NCBI GenBank assembly: GCA_020633465.1
Contig: JACKDN010000011.1
Location: forward strand, 62,001-126,000
Length of the DNA stretch: 64,000 nucleotides
Source: Myxococcales bacterium
Lineage (GTDB): Bacteria > Myxococcota_A > Bradymonadia > UBA7976 > UBA1532
Direction of reading: 5' to 3'
Shown piece after piece: positions 45,565-53,763 of the stretch (the stretch's first letter is position 1; each line of letters opens with the position of its first letter). The position numbers were made by a program, and so were the translations under genes. Below the pieces are notes generated by a model. The model was not told where the DNA came from and searched no databases. It saw nothing but the letters and a program-made list of their open reading frames with translations.

Positions 45565-46950
45565 TCAGACGCTCATCAGCTCGGCCGCGGCGCGCAGGCC
45601 GGAGAGCCACGCGCCGTGCACCGTCGCGGGGAAGCGCGGCTCGGTGGCCTCGCCGGCGAAGAACAGGCGCCCGCCCACCGGGGCCGCCAGCGCCTCGACG
45701 TCCGCGGGCGTGGCGCCGGGCGCGAAGCTGGAGTACGCGCCGCGCGCGTACGGATCCTGCTGCCAGCGCGAGATGCGCCAGTCTTCGGGTTCGGGGATGT
45801 CGTCGCCGAACATCGCGCGCAGGGCGGTCATCGCGTCGGCCACGATCGCGTCGTCGGCCCAGCCCTCGATCGCCCGGGCGACCGCGCCGGCGTTGAACAG
45901 CACCAGCACGGGCTTCTGGAAGTACGCGTGCAGATTGAGCATTTCGGCCCAGCGCCGGTTGTCGTCGGCGACGAAGCCGAGCACCTCGGCGCCTTCGACG
46001 TCCTCGGCCCAGAAGGCCGCCGGGAAGCGGAGGAACAGCTTGTCGAGCACGCCGACGCCCAGCCGCTCGATCGCCTGGCGCTTGTCGCGGGGCAGCGCCG
46101 GCTCGAACGCGACGTCCGCGGCCTTCAGCACGCCGAGGGGCAGCGTGATCACCACCCGGTCGGCCTCGAAGGCGCCCCGGTCGGTCGTGACCACCACCCC
46201 CGCGTCGTCCCACGCCACCTGCTGCACCGCGTGCCTCAGCCGGACGTCGAGGTCCTCGGCGACGCCCAGCGCCAGCGCGTCGTAGCCGCCGGGGAAGACG
46301 ACGTCGCCGCCCTCGCCGGCCTCCGCCGCGTCCCAGTAAAACAGCGACAGGTCATCGACGTCGGCGGCCAGCTCGTGCTCGAGGGTGGTGTGGATCGCCC
46401 AGGCCAGCCGGCGGGCCGCCGCCGCGTCGAGATCCGCGCGGTCCAGCCACTGGTCGATGGCCGTGCCCAGGGCGATGTCGGGCTCGCCTTCGTCCTGCCG
46501 CCGCTCGCGCTCGCCGTCGAGCCACTCGACCAGCGCCTCCAGCCGCGCCTCGATGGCCGCCTCGTCGTCGTCCTCGAGCGCGCGCCCCTCGCCGTCGAAG
46601 GTCAGCGCGGCCTCGTAGTCGGTGGGCCGGGTCGCCACGCCCAGCTCGGCGGCCAGCGCGGCGATGGGGTTGTCGTCGACGCCGTGGATCCACGAGGCGC
46701 CGAGGTCGGCGGGCGCGCCGTCCCACGCGCGGTCGGTGTGCACCCGGCCGCCCACCCGGTCGCGCGCCTCGAGCACCGTGACCTGGTACCCCGCGCCGAC
46801 CAGGCGCCGCGCGGCGGCGAGCCCGGCCATGCCCGCGCCGACGACCAGCACGCGCTCGCCGCCGCCGCCCGCGGCGCCGCCGCTGCCCCCACACGCCTGC
46901 AGCGCCGCGGCCGCCGCGCACAGCCCCAGGAACCGACGCCGATCCAGCAT
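45565..46950 (-). CDS. Flavin-dependent amine oxidase, exported
   Basis: The 461-residue protein begins MLDRRRFLGLCAAAAALQAC, a twin-arginine-like start with a possible lipobox. The FAD Rossmann motif is VLVVGAGMAGLAAARRL, followed by LEARDRVGGRVHT. The C-terminal FAD motif is LFFAGEATEPRFPATVHGAW. The layout matches polyamine oxidase and other monoamine oxidases. Tat export with FAD bound, then lipid anchoring, is inferred. The amine substrate is not evident. It may be cotranscribed with the downstream acylase. Confidence 0.9.
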   Translation of the reverse strand: MLDRRRFLGLCAAAAALQACGGSGGAAGGGGERVLVVGAGMAGLAAARRLVGAGYQVTVLEARDRVGGRVHTDRAWDGAPADLGASWIHGVDDNPIAALAAELGVATRPTDYEAALTFDGEGRALEDDDEAAIEARLEALVEWLDGERERRQDEGEPDIALGTAIDQWLDRADLDAAAARRLAWAIHTTLEHELAADVDDLSLFYWDAAEAGEGGDVVFPGGYDALALGVAEDLDVRLRHAVQQVAWDDAGVVVTTDRGAFEADRVVITLPLGVLKAADVAFEPALPRDKRQAIERLGVGVLDKLFLRFPAAFWAEDVEGAEVLGFVADDNRRWAEMLNLHAYFQKPVLVLFNAGAVARAIEGWADDAIVADAMTALRAMFGDDIPEPEDWRISRWQQDPYARGAYSSFAPGATPADVEALAAPVGGRLFFAGEATEPRFPATVHGAWLSGLRAAAELMSV

Positions 46951-47091
46951 GCGTGAACGCCCTTCAGGCAGACCGCGGCAGGATGTGCCGACCCACGCCC
47001 GTCGAGCAAGCGTCCCGCGCCGCCCTCGACGCGACGGCGTTCACGTCTTCGCGCGGTCGGTGCCCTGCCCCGGTGGGCCTCGATCGCCGGA

Positions 47092-48408
47092 TCACCACGC
47101 GCACAGCGCCGGGCCCACGGTGTCGACCGGCCGGAAGATCAGCAGCTTGCGCGCCCAGAGCGGCGGCGCGGCGCCGAAGAACGGATCGCGCTCCATGGCC
47201 GGGCTGTGATGGCGGCGCCCGCGATACTCGACGGTCATCGCGACCGTGCCCCCGCGCGCCCGCAGCTCGACCATGCGGCGGCGCAGCTCGAGCAGCGGCA
47301 CGTGCACGTCGCGCAGCGCGTAGTCGAACCAAGGCAGCTCGTCGGCCTCGACGATGCGCACGAGATCGCGCTGGAGGCCGAAGGGCTGGGGCGCGTCGGC
47401 CAGCAGCAGGTGGTTGCCCCGCGCGGCCGTGCGCAGGTTGCTGAACATGCTCATCGCGGTGCGGGTCTTCAGGCCCAGGTACGGGCTGCCGACGCTCAGC
47501 AGCATCAGCGCCACCCACAGCCAGCCTGCGCCGCGCGGGCGCAGCGGCAGCGGACCGTCGGGGCGCGCGGGGCCGCGCAGGCGCGCCAGCAGGGGCACGC
47601 CGGCCAGCCACAGCAGCGGCACGCCCAGCGACAGCACGCGCGCGTAGTCGCCGCCGCGCTGCAGATCGCCGTGCAGGGCGAACAGCAGCGCCCCGACGAC
47701 GATCGCGGCGCCACCGACGGCCCGCTCGGCGGCGCGCGCGAAGGGCCGGACGCGCTCGGCGGCCGCCGGGGGCACGAACCACAGCGCCAGCGCCGCGCAG
47801 GTCCAGGCGAAGGTGGGGTGCCGCAGCCCGAAGACGGTGTGCATCAGCAGGACGCCGACCAGGCCCAGCCAGCGGGTGCGGCCGACCAGCAGCAGGATGG
47901 GCAGGATCAGCTCGGCGGCGGTGGTGAGCACGGCCAGGGCCACCACGGCGTCGTCGCCGAGCACGGGCAGGAAGGGCAGGGCGAGGGCGGCGCGCTCCCA
48001 GGCCCAACCGACGCACGAGACCGACGGATCGAAGAAGTCGGCGTTGAGCTTGGCGAAGCCCGCGGCGCCGTAGGTGAGCACCAGCAGCGCGCGGGCCAGG
48101 CGAGCGACGTGCTCGACGCGCCCGAAGGCCGTCAGCAGGCCCAGATCGGTCAGCAGGTGCAGGTACTCGTGGTTCTCGAGGTGCGGGGCGCGCGCGAGCA
48201 GCGACAGCGTGCGGACGCCGGCGAGAAGCAGCAGCGGCGGGAAGCGGCCGGGGCGGGCCAGGCAAGCGACGCCGGCGAGCGGCACCAGCCAGTGCAGCGT
48301 GTCCAGCGACAGGACCGCCGCCGGCGCGCGCAGGTGATCGACCTCGGTGACCGCGACGACGCCCCAAGCGAGCGAGAACCAGCGCAGTCGAGCGTCGGCG
48401 GTCGCCAA
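47092..48408 (-). CDS. HTTM / vitamin-K-dependent gamma-carboxylase-like membrane protein
   Basis: The 438-residue protein has about eight to ten hydrophobic spans in its first 320 residues and a soluble C-terminal part of about 110 residues. The segment GAAGFAKLNADFFDP, followed by a second span with LLMHTVFGLRHPTF, is typical of HTTM proteins related to vitamin-K gamma-glutamyl carboxylase. Bacterial members often lack the carboxylase active lysine, and I cannot assign activity. The start appears to be TTG 48408, placed 2 nt after the stop of the upstream gene, so translation is probably coupled. No in-frame ATG or GTG fits better. Confidence 0.75.
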   Translation of the reverse strand: MATADARLRWFSLAWGVVAVTEVDHLRAPAAVLSLDTLHWLVPLAGVACLARPGRFPPLLLLAGVRTLSLLARAPHLENHEYLHLLTDLGLLTAFGRVEHVARLARALLVLTYGAAGFAKLNADFFDPSVSCVGWAWERAALALPFLPVLGDDAVVALAVLTTAAELILPILLLVGRTRWLGLVGVLLMHTVFGLRHPTFAWTCAALALWFVPPAAAERVRPFARAAERAVGGAAIVVGALLFALHGDLQRGGDYARVLSLGVPLLWLAGVPLLARLRGPARPDGPLPLRPRGAGWLWVALMLLSVGSPYLGLKTRTAMSMFSNLRTAARGNHLLLADAPQPFGLQRDLVRIVEADELPWFDYALRDVHVPLLELRRRMVELRARGGTVAMTVEYRGRRHHSPAMERDPFFGAAPPLWARKLLIFRPVDTVGPALCAW

Positions 48409-48410
48409 GG

Positions 48411-48926
48411 CTACTCGGGCTCTTCGGCGCGCTCCATGAAGTACAGGTTCGGCGGCAGGTCGAGCTGCATGCCGGTGTTGGCCACGCCGGCCAACGTCGT
48501 CGGGATCTCACCCGACAGCTTCAAGGCGCCGGGCCGGGGCTGGGCGGTGTGGAACGAAGCCTTCCCGCCCACCTTCAGGCGCCAGGCGACGTCGTTCGCC
48601 TTCGCCTTGCTGCGCAGGTCGGCCGGCGCACGCCGCATGGAGATCTGCTCGAGGGCGCCGAGCACCTTGCCGTCGGTCGTCACCAGCACCACCACGGCGC
48701 CGGCGCCGGGGTGGTTGCCCAGCACGGCGTAGGCATCGGCACCCTTCACCTTCTGGCTGCGGACGTCGATGATCTTCATGTTCTTGACCGCGCCCTGCGC
48801 GGCCTTCATGACCGCGGGCGGGGCCTTGACGTTGGCGCGGCCGCCGGCCAGCGCGGCGGCGGGCGCGAGCAGCCCCAGGGCGAGGGCGAGCAGGGCGACG
48901 CGGCGGACGAGGGGCGGGGTGTTCAT
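48411..48926 (-). CDS. Exported small protein, PepSY-like at best
   Basis: The 171-residue protein has a Sec signal (VALLALALGLLAPAAALAGG) likely cut after ALA. The mature part contains IIDVRSQKVKGADAYAVLGN followed by VVVLVTTDGKVLGALEQIS, a strand pattern like a PepSY or similar small periplasmic domain. I do not recognise a closer family. GGGAG lies before ATG 48926. It is directly upstream of the HTTM gene and divergent from the CxxCH protein gene, sharing a 90-bp control region. Confidence 0.65.
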   Translation of the reverse strand: MNTPPLVRRVALLALALGLLAPAAALAGGRANVKAPPAVMKAAQGAVKNMKIIDVRSQKVKGADAYAVLGNHPGAGAVVVLVTTDGKVLGALEQISMRRAPADLRSKAKANDVAWRLKVGGKASFHTAQPRPGALKLSGEIPTTLAGVANTGMQLDLPPNLYFMERAEEPE

Positions 48927-49015
48927 GGGCAGCTCCCAGGCTCGTGGATGGCAAAAGGAACATAGATCACGAAGGGCTGGTCGACCAGACGCTTCGTACC
49001 GGATAGGTTTGCCCG

Positions 49016-50809
49016 GTGCGCGCTCGCCTGATCGCCCTGCTGCTGGTGCTGCCCTGGATCGCCGTCGCGGGCGGTGATCCGGTCACGCCCCACCACTTCC
49101 GCGGTTGGCGGGTGGCGCGGCTCGACGGGGAGCAGGGCGAGGCGGTGCTCGAGCGCGCGGGCACCCGCTACCGCGTGCGGCTCGCGGCCATCGCGCCCGG
49201 CGCCGCGGGGCGCATCCGGGCGGCCCACGCCGCGGGGCGGCCGGTGGACGTGCGGGTGCCCGTCGACGCGATGGAGTTCGCCGGGGACGACCTGCGCGGC
49301 GTCACGCCCGACTGCCGCGAGCGCCCTTTTGGCTGGGACGACCTGCGTGCGCTGGCCGAGCGGCACGCGTCGGTGCGCGATCTGCTCGCCGCGCTGCCGC
49401 GCGACGCCCTGCAGCGCTTCACGTTCGTGCACGACAGCCGGGCCTCGAACCCAGCGGCCGTCAGCGCCGAGCGACCGCGCGTCATCCGCTTCGGCACCGA
49501 CGCCCGCACCATCCTCGCCTACACCTGCGAGGCGGGCGGGCCGAAGCGCCTCGAGGTGATCACCTTCGACGACGCCGCGGCGCGTTTTCGGCTGCACCTG
49601 CTGAGCGACGGCCCGGCGCCGCCGCCCGACGCCGAGGGCGCGACGCGGCTCGAGCGCGTCGGCGCAGGCTGGGCGGCCCACGATCCCGCGTCCTGCCGCG
49701 GCTGCCACGGCGGCGACGATCCGCGCCCCAACTGGGAGGGTTACCCCGAGTGGACCGGCGCCTTCGGCAGTGACAACGACAAGGTGGGCCACCTGGACGG
49801 TGAGCGCTTCGTGGCCAACGCGGACGGCGAACGCTACCTGGCCTTCCGCCGCGCCGCCGCCGACGATCCGTGCTACGCGACGCTGCCCTGGCCGACCGCG
49901 GGCCCCGCGCACTACCCGTACGTCGCGCTGTCGAAGCACGAGAACCTGCGGTTTCGACCCAACACCGGGCTGACGCTGGCGTTGGCGCGGCTGAACGCGC
50001 GGCGGCTGGCGCGGAAGCTGCGCGCGCACCCGCGCTACGCGGCGGTCGAGCGGGCGCTGCTGCGCGAGGCGCTCGGGTGTGCGCCGCAGGCCGATCTGGA
50101 GGCCGAGGTGCGGGCCGCCCTGCCGCGCTACGCCAGCGAGCCCGACGAGCCCTTCGACTACTACCGCTTCGACCCTCGCTCGCCGCGCAGCGGCGGGCCC
50201 GTGCTGTACTTCGCGGGTCGCCACCTCGGGCTGCGCGACGCCGACTGGAACCTGGCCTTCGTGCCCCACCCCGACCAGCAGACCAGCCCCCTGTACATCA
50301 CCGGCCAGTGGCCCATGCCGCGGTTCGTGCAGAGCGTCCTGCTGCGCGACCTCGCCCGCGCGCGCCCCGAGCTGGGCGACGTCGCGCGCACGGCGCGGCG
50401 CACCGAGCGCATCTTCGGCGCCCAGCACGCCTGCGTGGACGACATCGCCGGCCGACCCTGGATCGCCGAGGACGTGCGCCAGCGCGCCTGCGCCGCGCTG
50501 CCCCCCGCGCAGCCGACCGCGAAGGCGACCCCGGCGCCGAAGCCCGCGAGCCCCCCACCTGTCGCCGACCCCGGCCTGGCCCTGGTGACCGCCCGCTGCC
50601 ACCCCTGCCACGCCGCCGGCGAGCCGCTGCCCTTCTTCGCCGACACCGCCACCGCGCGCCACGCCGTCCGCACGCGCCCCGACTTCGTCGCCGCCGTCCT
50701 GGACGCCACCGCCGTCACCGACGACTGGTGCCCCATGCCCGAAGACGGCGTCTGCCTCACCCCCCCGGAGCGCGCCCTGCTGAAGCGCTGGCTCGAAGCC
50801 CTGCGCTAG
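49016..50809 (+). CDS. Exported cytochrome-like protein with two CxxCH motifs
   Basis: The 597-residue protein has an N-terminal signal (RLIALLLVLPWIAVAGG). Two c-type heme motifs are present: CRGCH (C227, C230, H231) and CHPCH (C528, C531, H532), the latter with a nearby Met-containing WCPMPEDG that could be an axial ligand. The region between them is not a known cytochrome fold to me (ERFVANADGERYLAF, LYITGQWPMPRFVQ). It is probably periplasmic with an electron-transfer or oxidase role, and its maturation needs the Ccm system. GTG 49016 has only a weak ribosome site. Element copy 1 begins 7 nt after the stop. Confidence 0.8.
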   Translation: MRARLIALLLVLPWIAVAGGDPVTPHHFRGWRVARLDGEQGEAVLERAGTRYRVRLAAIAPGAAGRIRAAHAAGRPVDVRVPVDAMEFAGDDLRGVTPDCRERPFGWDDLRALAERHASVRDLLAALPRDALQRFTFVHDSRASNPAAVSAERPRVIRFGTDARTILAYTCEAGGPKRLEVITFDDAAARFRLHLLSDGPAPPPDAEGATRLERVGAGWAAHDPASCRGCHGGDDPRPNWEGYPEWTGAFGSDNDKVGHLDGERFVANADGERYLAFRRAAADDPCYATLPWPTAGPAHYPYVALSKHENLRFRPNTGLTLALARLNARRLARKLRAHPRYAAVERALLREALGCAPQADLEAEVRAALPRYASEPDEPFDYYRFDPRSPRSGGPVLYFAGRHLGLRDADWNLAFVPHPDQQTSPLYITGQWPMPRFVQSVLLRDLARARPELGDVARTARRTERIFGAQHACVDDIAGRPWIAEDVRQRACAALPPAQPTAKATPAPKPASPPPVADPGLALVTARCHPCHAAGEPLPFFADTATARHAVRTRPDFVAAVLDATAVTDDWCPMPEDGVCLTPPERALLKRWLEALR

Positions 50810-50816
50810 AGCCTCC

Positions 50817-50870
50817 GGGGTCGTGCCACACTATCGAACGAACCAGCCTACTTCTTTCACTTTTTGCCCG
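50817..50870 (+). repeat. 3'-end element, copy 1
   Basis: A conserved element of about 54 bp begins GGGGTCGTGCCACACTATCG and ends with a pyrimidine-rich ACTTCTTTCACTTTTT. It starts 7 nt after the cytochrome-like stop. It is far more A/T-rich than its surroundings, and no stable stem is visible. Near copies lie at 53521, 55748 and 61988. Confidence 0.8.
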
Positions 50871-50966
50871 CACGCCGGCCCGCCGCTACCGAAGGGCCGC
50901 CCCGGCCGGCCCGCGCCGCCTGCGACGGCCGTTGCGCGCGGCGGCGGGCCGCTGCACGCTGCGCCG

Positions 50967-52043
50967 GTGAGCGACGACGCCGAGAAGAAGAAGCGGGCGG
51001 CCCGGCTGCAGCGACGCGCCGCGCGTCGACGCCGCACCGATCCCTTCCTGCAGAAGCTCGAGCGGCTGGGCCTGCGGATCACCGCCGAGGATCCGAAGAC
51101 CGGCGAGCTGCGCGCGGCCGGGCGCATGCCCAGCGGCGCCCGCGCCACGCTCGGGCGCGAGCGGCTGGACGACGCGCCCGAGGACGCCCGCTACCGCTGG
51201 ACCCTGACGGTGCAGCACGCGACGCCCGCCGACTGGACGGTGGGGCTCGAGGACCGGATGAGCCGCCTCGCCCGGCGGGTCGGCCTGGGCGACGTGCAGA
51301 CCGGCGACGCCGCCTTCGACGAGCTCGTGCTGCTGCGCGGCGACGAGGCCGAGCTGGTGGCCGCGATGAGCCAGGGCATGCGCCGACGGGTGCGGGCGCT
51401 GCTGGACGCGGGCGTCACCCTCGAAGGGGGCGTCTTCCGCTGGCAGGGGCACAACGACGGCAAGCCCACCGGCGTCCTCGCGCGCCTGAACACCGTCGCG
51501 CGCGTCGCCGAGCACCTGCGGCCCGATCCCGCCACCCGCGCCCTGCGCCTGCTGCGCAACGCCGCGCGCGAGGCCGGCGGCGTGCGGCGCCGCAACCTGC
51601 AGGTGCTGCTCGACCACGACCTGGCCGACCTGGACGTCGAGCGCCGCCGGCACGCCCTCGAGGCGGCCGCCGCCCTGCCCGACCTGGACGCCGAACGGCC
51701 CCGCATCACCGCCGGGCTCGAGGCGCTGCTCGAAGAGCGGCACTGCGCGCTCGAAGACCTCGAGCCGCCGGCCTTGATCCTGCTGCTGCGCGCCGAGCAG
51801 CCCGAGCGGCGCCTCGCGGCCTGCGCCCGCCTGGGCGCCATCGGCGGCCCCGACGCCCTGCCCGCGCTCGACGCCCTCGCCGACGGCCTGCTCAGCTTCG
51901 GCCCCCTCAAGGCCGCCGCCCGCGCCGCCCGCGCCGCCATCACCGAGCGCGCCGGCCTGCACCTGCAGGGCGCCCTGACCCTCGCCGACGCCGTCGAAGG
52001 CCACCTCAGCCTCGCCGCGCGCGGCGCCCCCGACGACGCGTGA
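50967..52043 (+). CDS. Hypothetical protein with helical repeats
   Basis: The 358-residue protein starts with a Lys/Arg-rich segment (SDDAEKKKRAARLQRRAARR). A central alpha/beta domain follows (YRWTLTVQHATPADWTVGLE) and then a long helical C-terminal half with HEAT-like character (HALEAAAALPDLDAERPRIT, RRLAACARLGAIGGPDALPA). There is no signal peptide and no recognised family. GTG 50967 was chosen because the longer frame to 50823 would begin inside repeat element copy 1 and encode a spurious MPHYRTN. The last 29 codons are duplicated just downstream. Confidence 0.7.
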   Translation: MSDDAEKKKRAARLQRRAARRRRTDPFLQKLERLGLRITAEDPKTGELRAAGRMPSGARATLGRERLDDAPEDARYRWTLTVQHATPADWTVGLEDRMSRLARRVGLGDVQTGDAAFDELVLLRGDEAELVAAMSQGMRRRVRALLDAGVTLEGGVFRWQGHNDGKPTGVLARLNTVARVAEHLRPDPATRALRLLRNAAREAGGVRRRNLQVLLDHDLADLDVERRRHALEAAAALPDLDAERPRITAGLEALLEERHCALEDLEPPALILLLRAEQPERRLAACARLGAIGGPDALPALDALADGLLSFGPLKAAARAARAAITERAGLHLQGALTLADAVEGHLSLAARGAPDDA

Positions 52044-52158
52044 ACGCCGTGCCGAGTATGCACCTGCAGGCCGCGCGGACGTTCGCCGACGCCGCAGAAG
52101 GTCACCTTGGCCTCGCTGCCCGCGGCGCCCCCGACGACGCATGAACGCCGCGCCGACG
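51957..52158 (+). repeat. Tandem 101-bp duplication of a gene 3' end
   Basis: Copy A (51957-52057) holds the last 28 codons and stop of the preceding gene. Copy B (52058-52158) repeats it with about 15-20% differences. Both encode HLQ-A-T-ADA-EGHL-LAARGAPDDA followed by TGA and GAACGCCG. The 101-bp period is not a multiple of three, so copy B is in another frame behind an in-place ATG at 52058 and forms a 28-codon orphan. Confidence 0.75.
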
Positions 52159-52247
52159 AGCCACGGTTCGTCCCCCGGCGCGGCGCGCCGCGCCGGTCGC
52201 CCGCGACCTCGGCGGCGCTGGCCGTCCGCCGTTCGCTGAGCGCCGCC

Positions 52248-53492
52248 GTGGACCTCGTCGCCATCGCCATCTTCCTCGCCACCTACGTCCTCGTCTCGGC
52301 GCGCCGCGTCGGCCGCTTGGGCCTCGACCGGCCCGCCGCCGCGCTGCTCGGCGCCGTCGCCTGCGTCGCCACCGGCGTCCTCGCGCCCGAAGCCGCGCTG
52401 GCCGCCGTCGACGGGGACACCCTGCTGCTGCTCTTCGGCGTGATGGGCATGGGCGCCTTCCTGGTGCTCGACGGCTTCTTCGAGGCGGTCGAGCAGCGCA
52501 TCGCGCGCCGCGCCCCCTCGCCCGCTCGCCTGCTGGCGTCCGTCGTCTGGGGCGCCGGCGCGCTGGCCGCGCTGGTCACCAACGACGCCGTCTGCCTGCT
52601 GGGCGCCCCGGTGGTCGTGCGCCTCGTCCGCCGCGGCGGGCTGCCCCCGCTGCCCTTCCTGTTGGCGCTGGCCACCGGCGCCAACACCGGCAGCGTCGCC
52701 ACGCTGGTGGGCAACCCCCAGAACATGCTCTGCGCCCAGCTCGGCGGCCTGACCTACGGGGACTACGCCCTGCGCATGGTGCCGCTGGCCGTCGTCGCCC
52801 TCGCGCTGAACCACGCCGTGCTCTGGGTCGCCTTCCGCCGCGCCCTGGCGGCCCCCGCCGCGCCGGCCCCTGTCGCCGAGTCGCCGCCCCCGCCCTTCCG
52901 CGCGGCCCACGGCGTGACTCTCGGCGTCGTCGCGCTGACCGCGCTGCTCTACACGCTGGGCGCCCCGCTGGCCTGGACCGCCGCCGGCGGCTTCGTCCTC
53001 CTGCAGCTTCTCCACCGCCGCGACGCCCGCGCCGTCTGGCGCCACATCGATGGCTCGCTGCTGCTGTTCTTCGCCGGCCTGTTCGTGGTCGTCGAGGGGC
53101 TGCGGGGGTCCGGCGTCACCGACGCCCTGTTCGCCGCCTGGCCCCTGCACACGATCGCCGGCGGCGGCCCCGACGATCTGCTCGGCGTCTCGGCCCTCTC
53201 GGGCCTGTTCGTGCTGGGCTCGAACGCCGTATCGAACGTGCCTTTCATCCTGGTCGTGCAGGACGCCATGGCCGACCTCGCCGACCCCAACTTCGCCTGG
53301 GCGCTGCTCGCGATGGCCTCGACCTTCGCCGGCAACCTCACGCTGCTCGGCTCGGCAGCCAACGTCATCGTCGCCGAGGGCGCCCGCGACCTGGGCGGCG
53401 TCGGCTTCCGCGAGCACCTCGCCGTCGGCCTGCCCGTGACCGCCCTGACCACCCTCGCCGGTGCCGCCTGGCTGTGGCTCTGGGGCGCCTGA
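52248..53492 (+). CDS. ArsB/NhaD/SLC13-type ion transporter
   Basis: The 414-residue protein has about eleven membrane spans. It shows the two pseudo-symmetric motifs of the ion-transporter superfamily, SVATLVGNPQNML and LTLLGSAANVIVAEGA, together with NDAVCLLGAP and SNAVSNVPFILV. Members carry arsenite, Na+/H+, citrate or other anions. The substrate cannot be told. GTG 52248 puts the first span near the N-terminus (VDLVAIAIFLATYVLVSARR). The upstream TTG 52107 lies inside the duplicated segment and is unlikely. Element copy 2 follows 28 nt after the stop. Confidence 0.85.
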   Translation: MDLVAIAIFLATYVLVSARRVGRLGLDRPAAALLGAVACVATGVLAPEAALAAVDGDTLLLLFGVMGMGAFLVLDGFFEAVEQRIARRAPSPARLLASVVWGAGALAALVTNDAVCLLGAPVVVRLVRRGGLPPLPFLLALATGANTGSVATLVGNPQNMLCAQLGGLTYGDYALRMVPLAVVALALNHAVLWVAFRRALAAPAAPAPVAESPPPPFRAAHGVTLGVVALTALLYTLGAPLAWTAAGGFVLLQLLHRRDARAVWRHIDGSLLLFFAGLFVVVEGLRGSGVTDALFAAWPLHTIAGGGPDDLLGVSALSGLFVLGSNAVSNVPFILVVQDAMADLADPNFAWALLAMASTFAGNLTLLGSAANVIVAEGARDLGGVGFREHLAVGLPVTALTTLAGAAWLWLWGA

Positions 53493-53520
53493 CACCGAGC
53501 GTCGCGCCACGAACAGCATC

Positions 53521-53570
53521 GGGGTCGCGCCACACTATCGACCGAACGAGCCCACTTTTACACTTTTGCT
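53521..53570 (+). repeat. 3'-end element, copy 2 (most diverged)
   Basis: It begins GGGGTCGCGCCACACTATCG and continues with CGAACGAGCCCACTT and TTTACACTTTTG. It lies 28 nt after the transporter stop. It keeps the CACACTATCGA, CGAAC and CACTTTT blocks of the other copies, with small changes and a shorter pyrimidine run. The following 190 bp up to the next gene contain nothing else I recognise. Confidence 0.75.
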
Positions 53571-53763
53571 TCGTCCGAGCCCCGCACACGGACCCATCGG
53601 GCGACGTCCTCGACCGTCTCGGCGCCGTCCACCTCCATCGCGCCGCCGCCGGCCCGCTGACCGTCGCGCCCGTGCGGCCCGGCGCAGCGAAGCGAGGGGC
53701 CGCCGCGTAAGGCGCGGCCCGGTCGCGCGTCGAGTCGCTCACACCTGCCTCGGGGGCACAGCC

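Noticed and set aside
50817..50870. Element copies as sigma-54 promoters on the minus strand (TGGCAC is present)
   Set aside because: The GC of the -12 element is missing at the right distance in the copies, and minus-strand genes do not follow.
50823..50966. N-terminal extensions starting MPHYRTN (50823) and MPYYRTN (55754)
   Set aside because: These residues are encoded by the repeat element, not by the genes; better starts lie downstream at 50967 and 55876.
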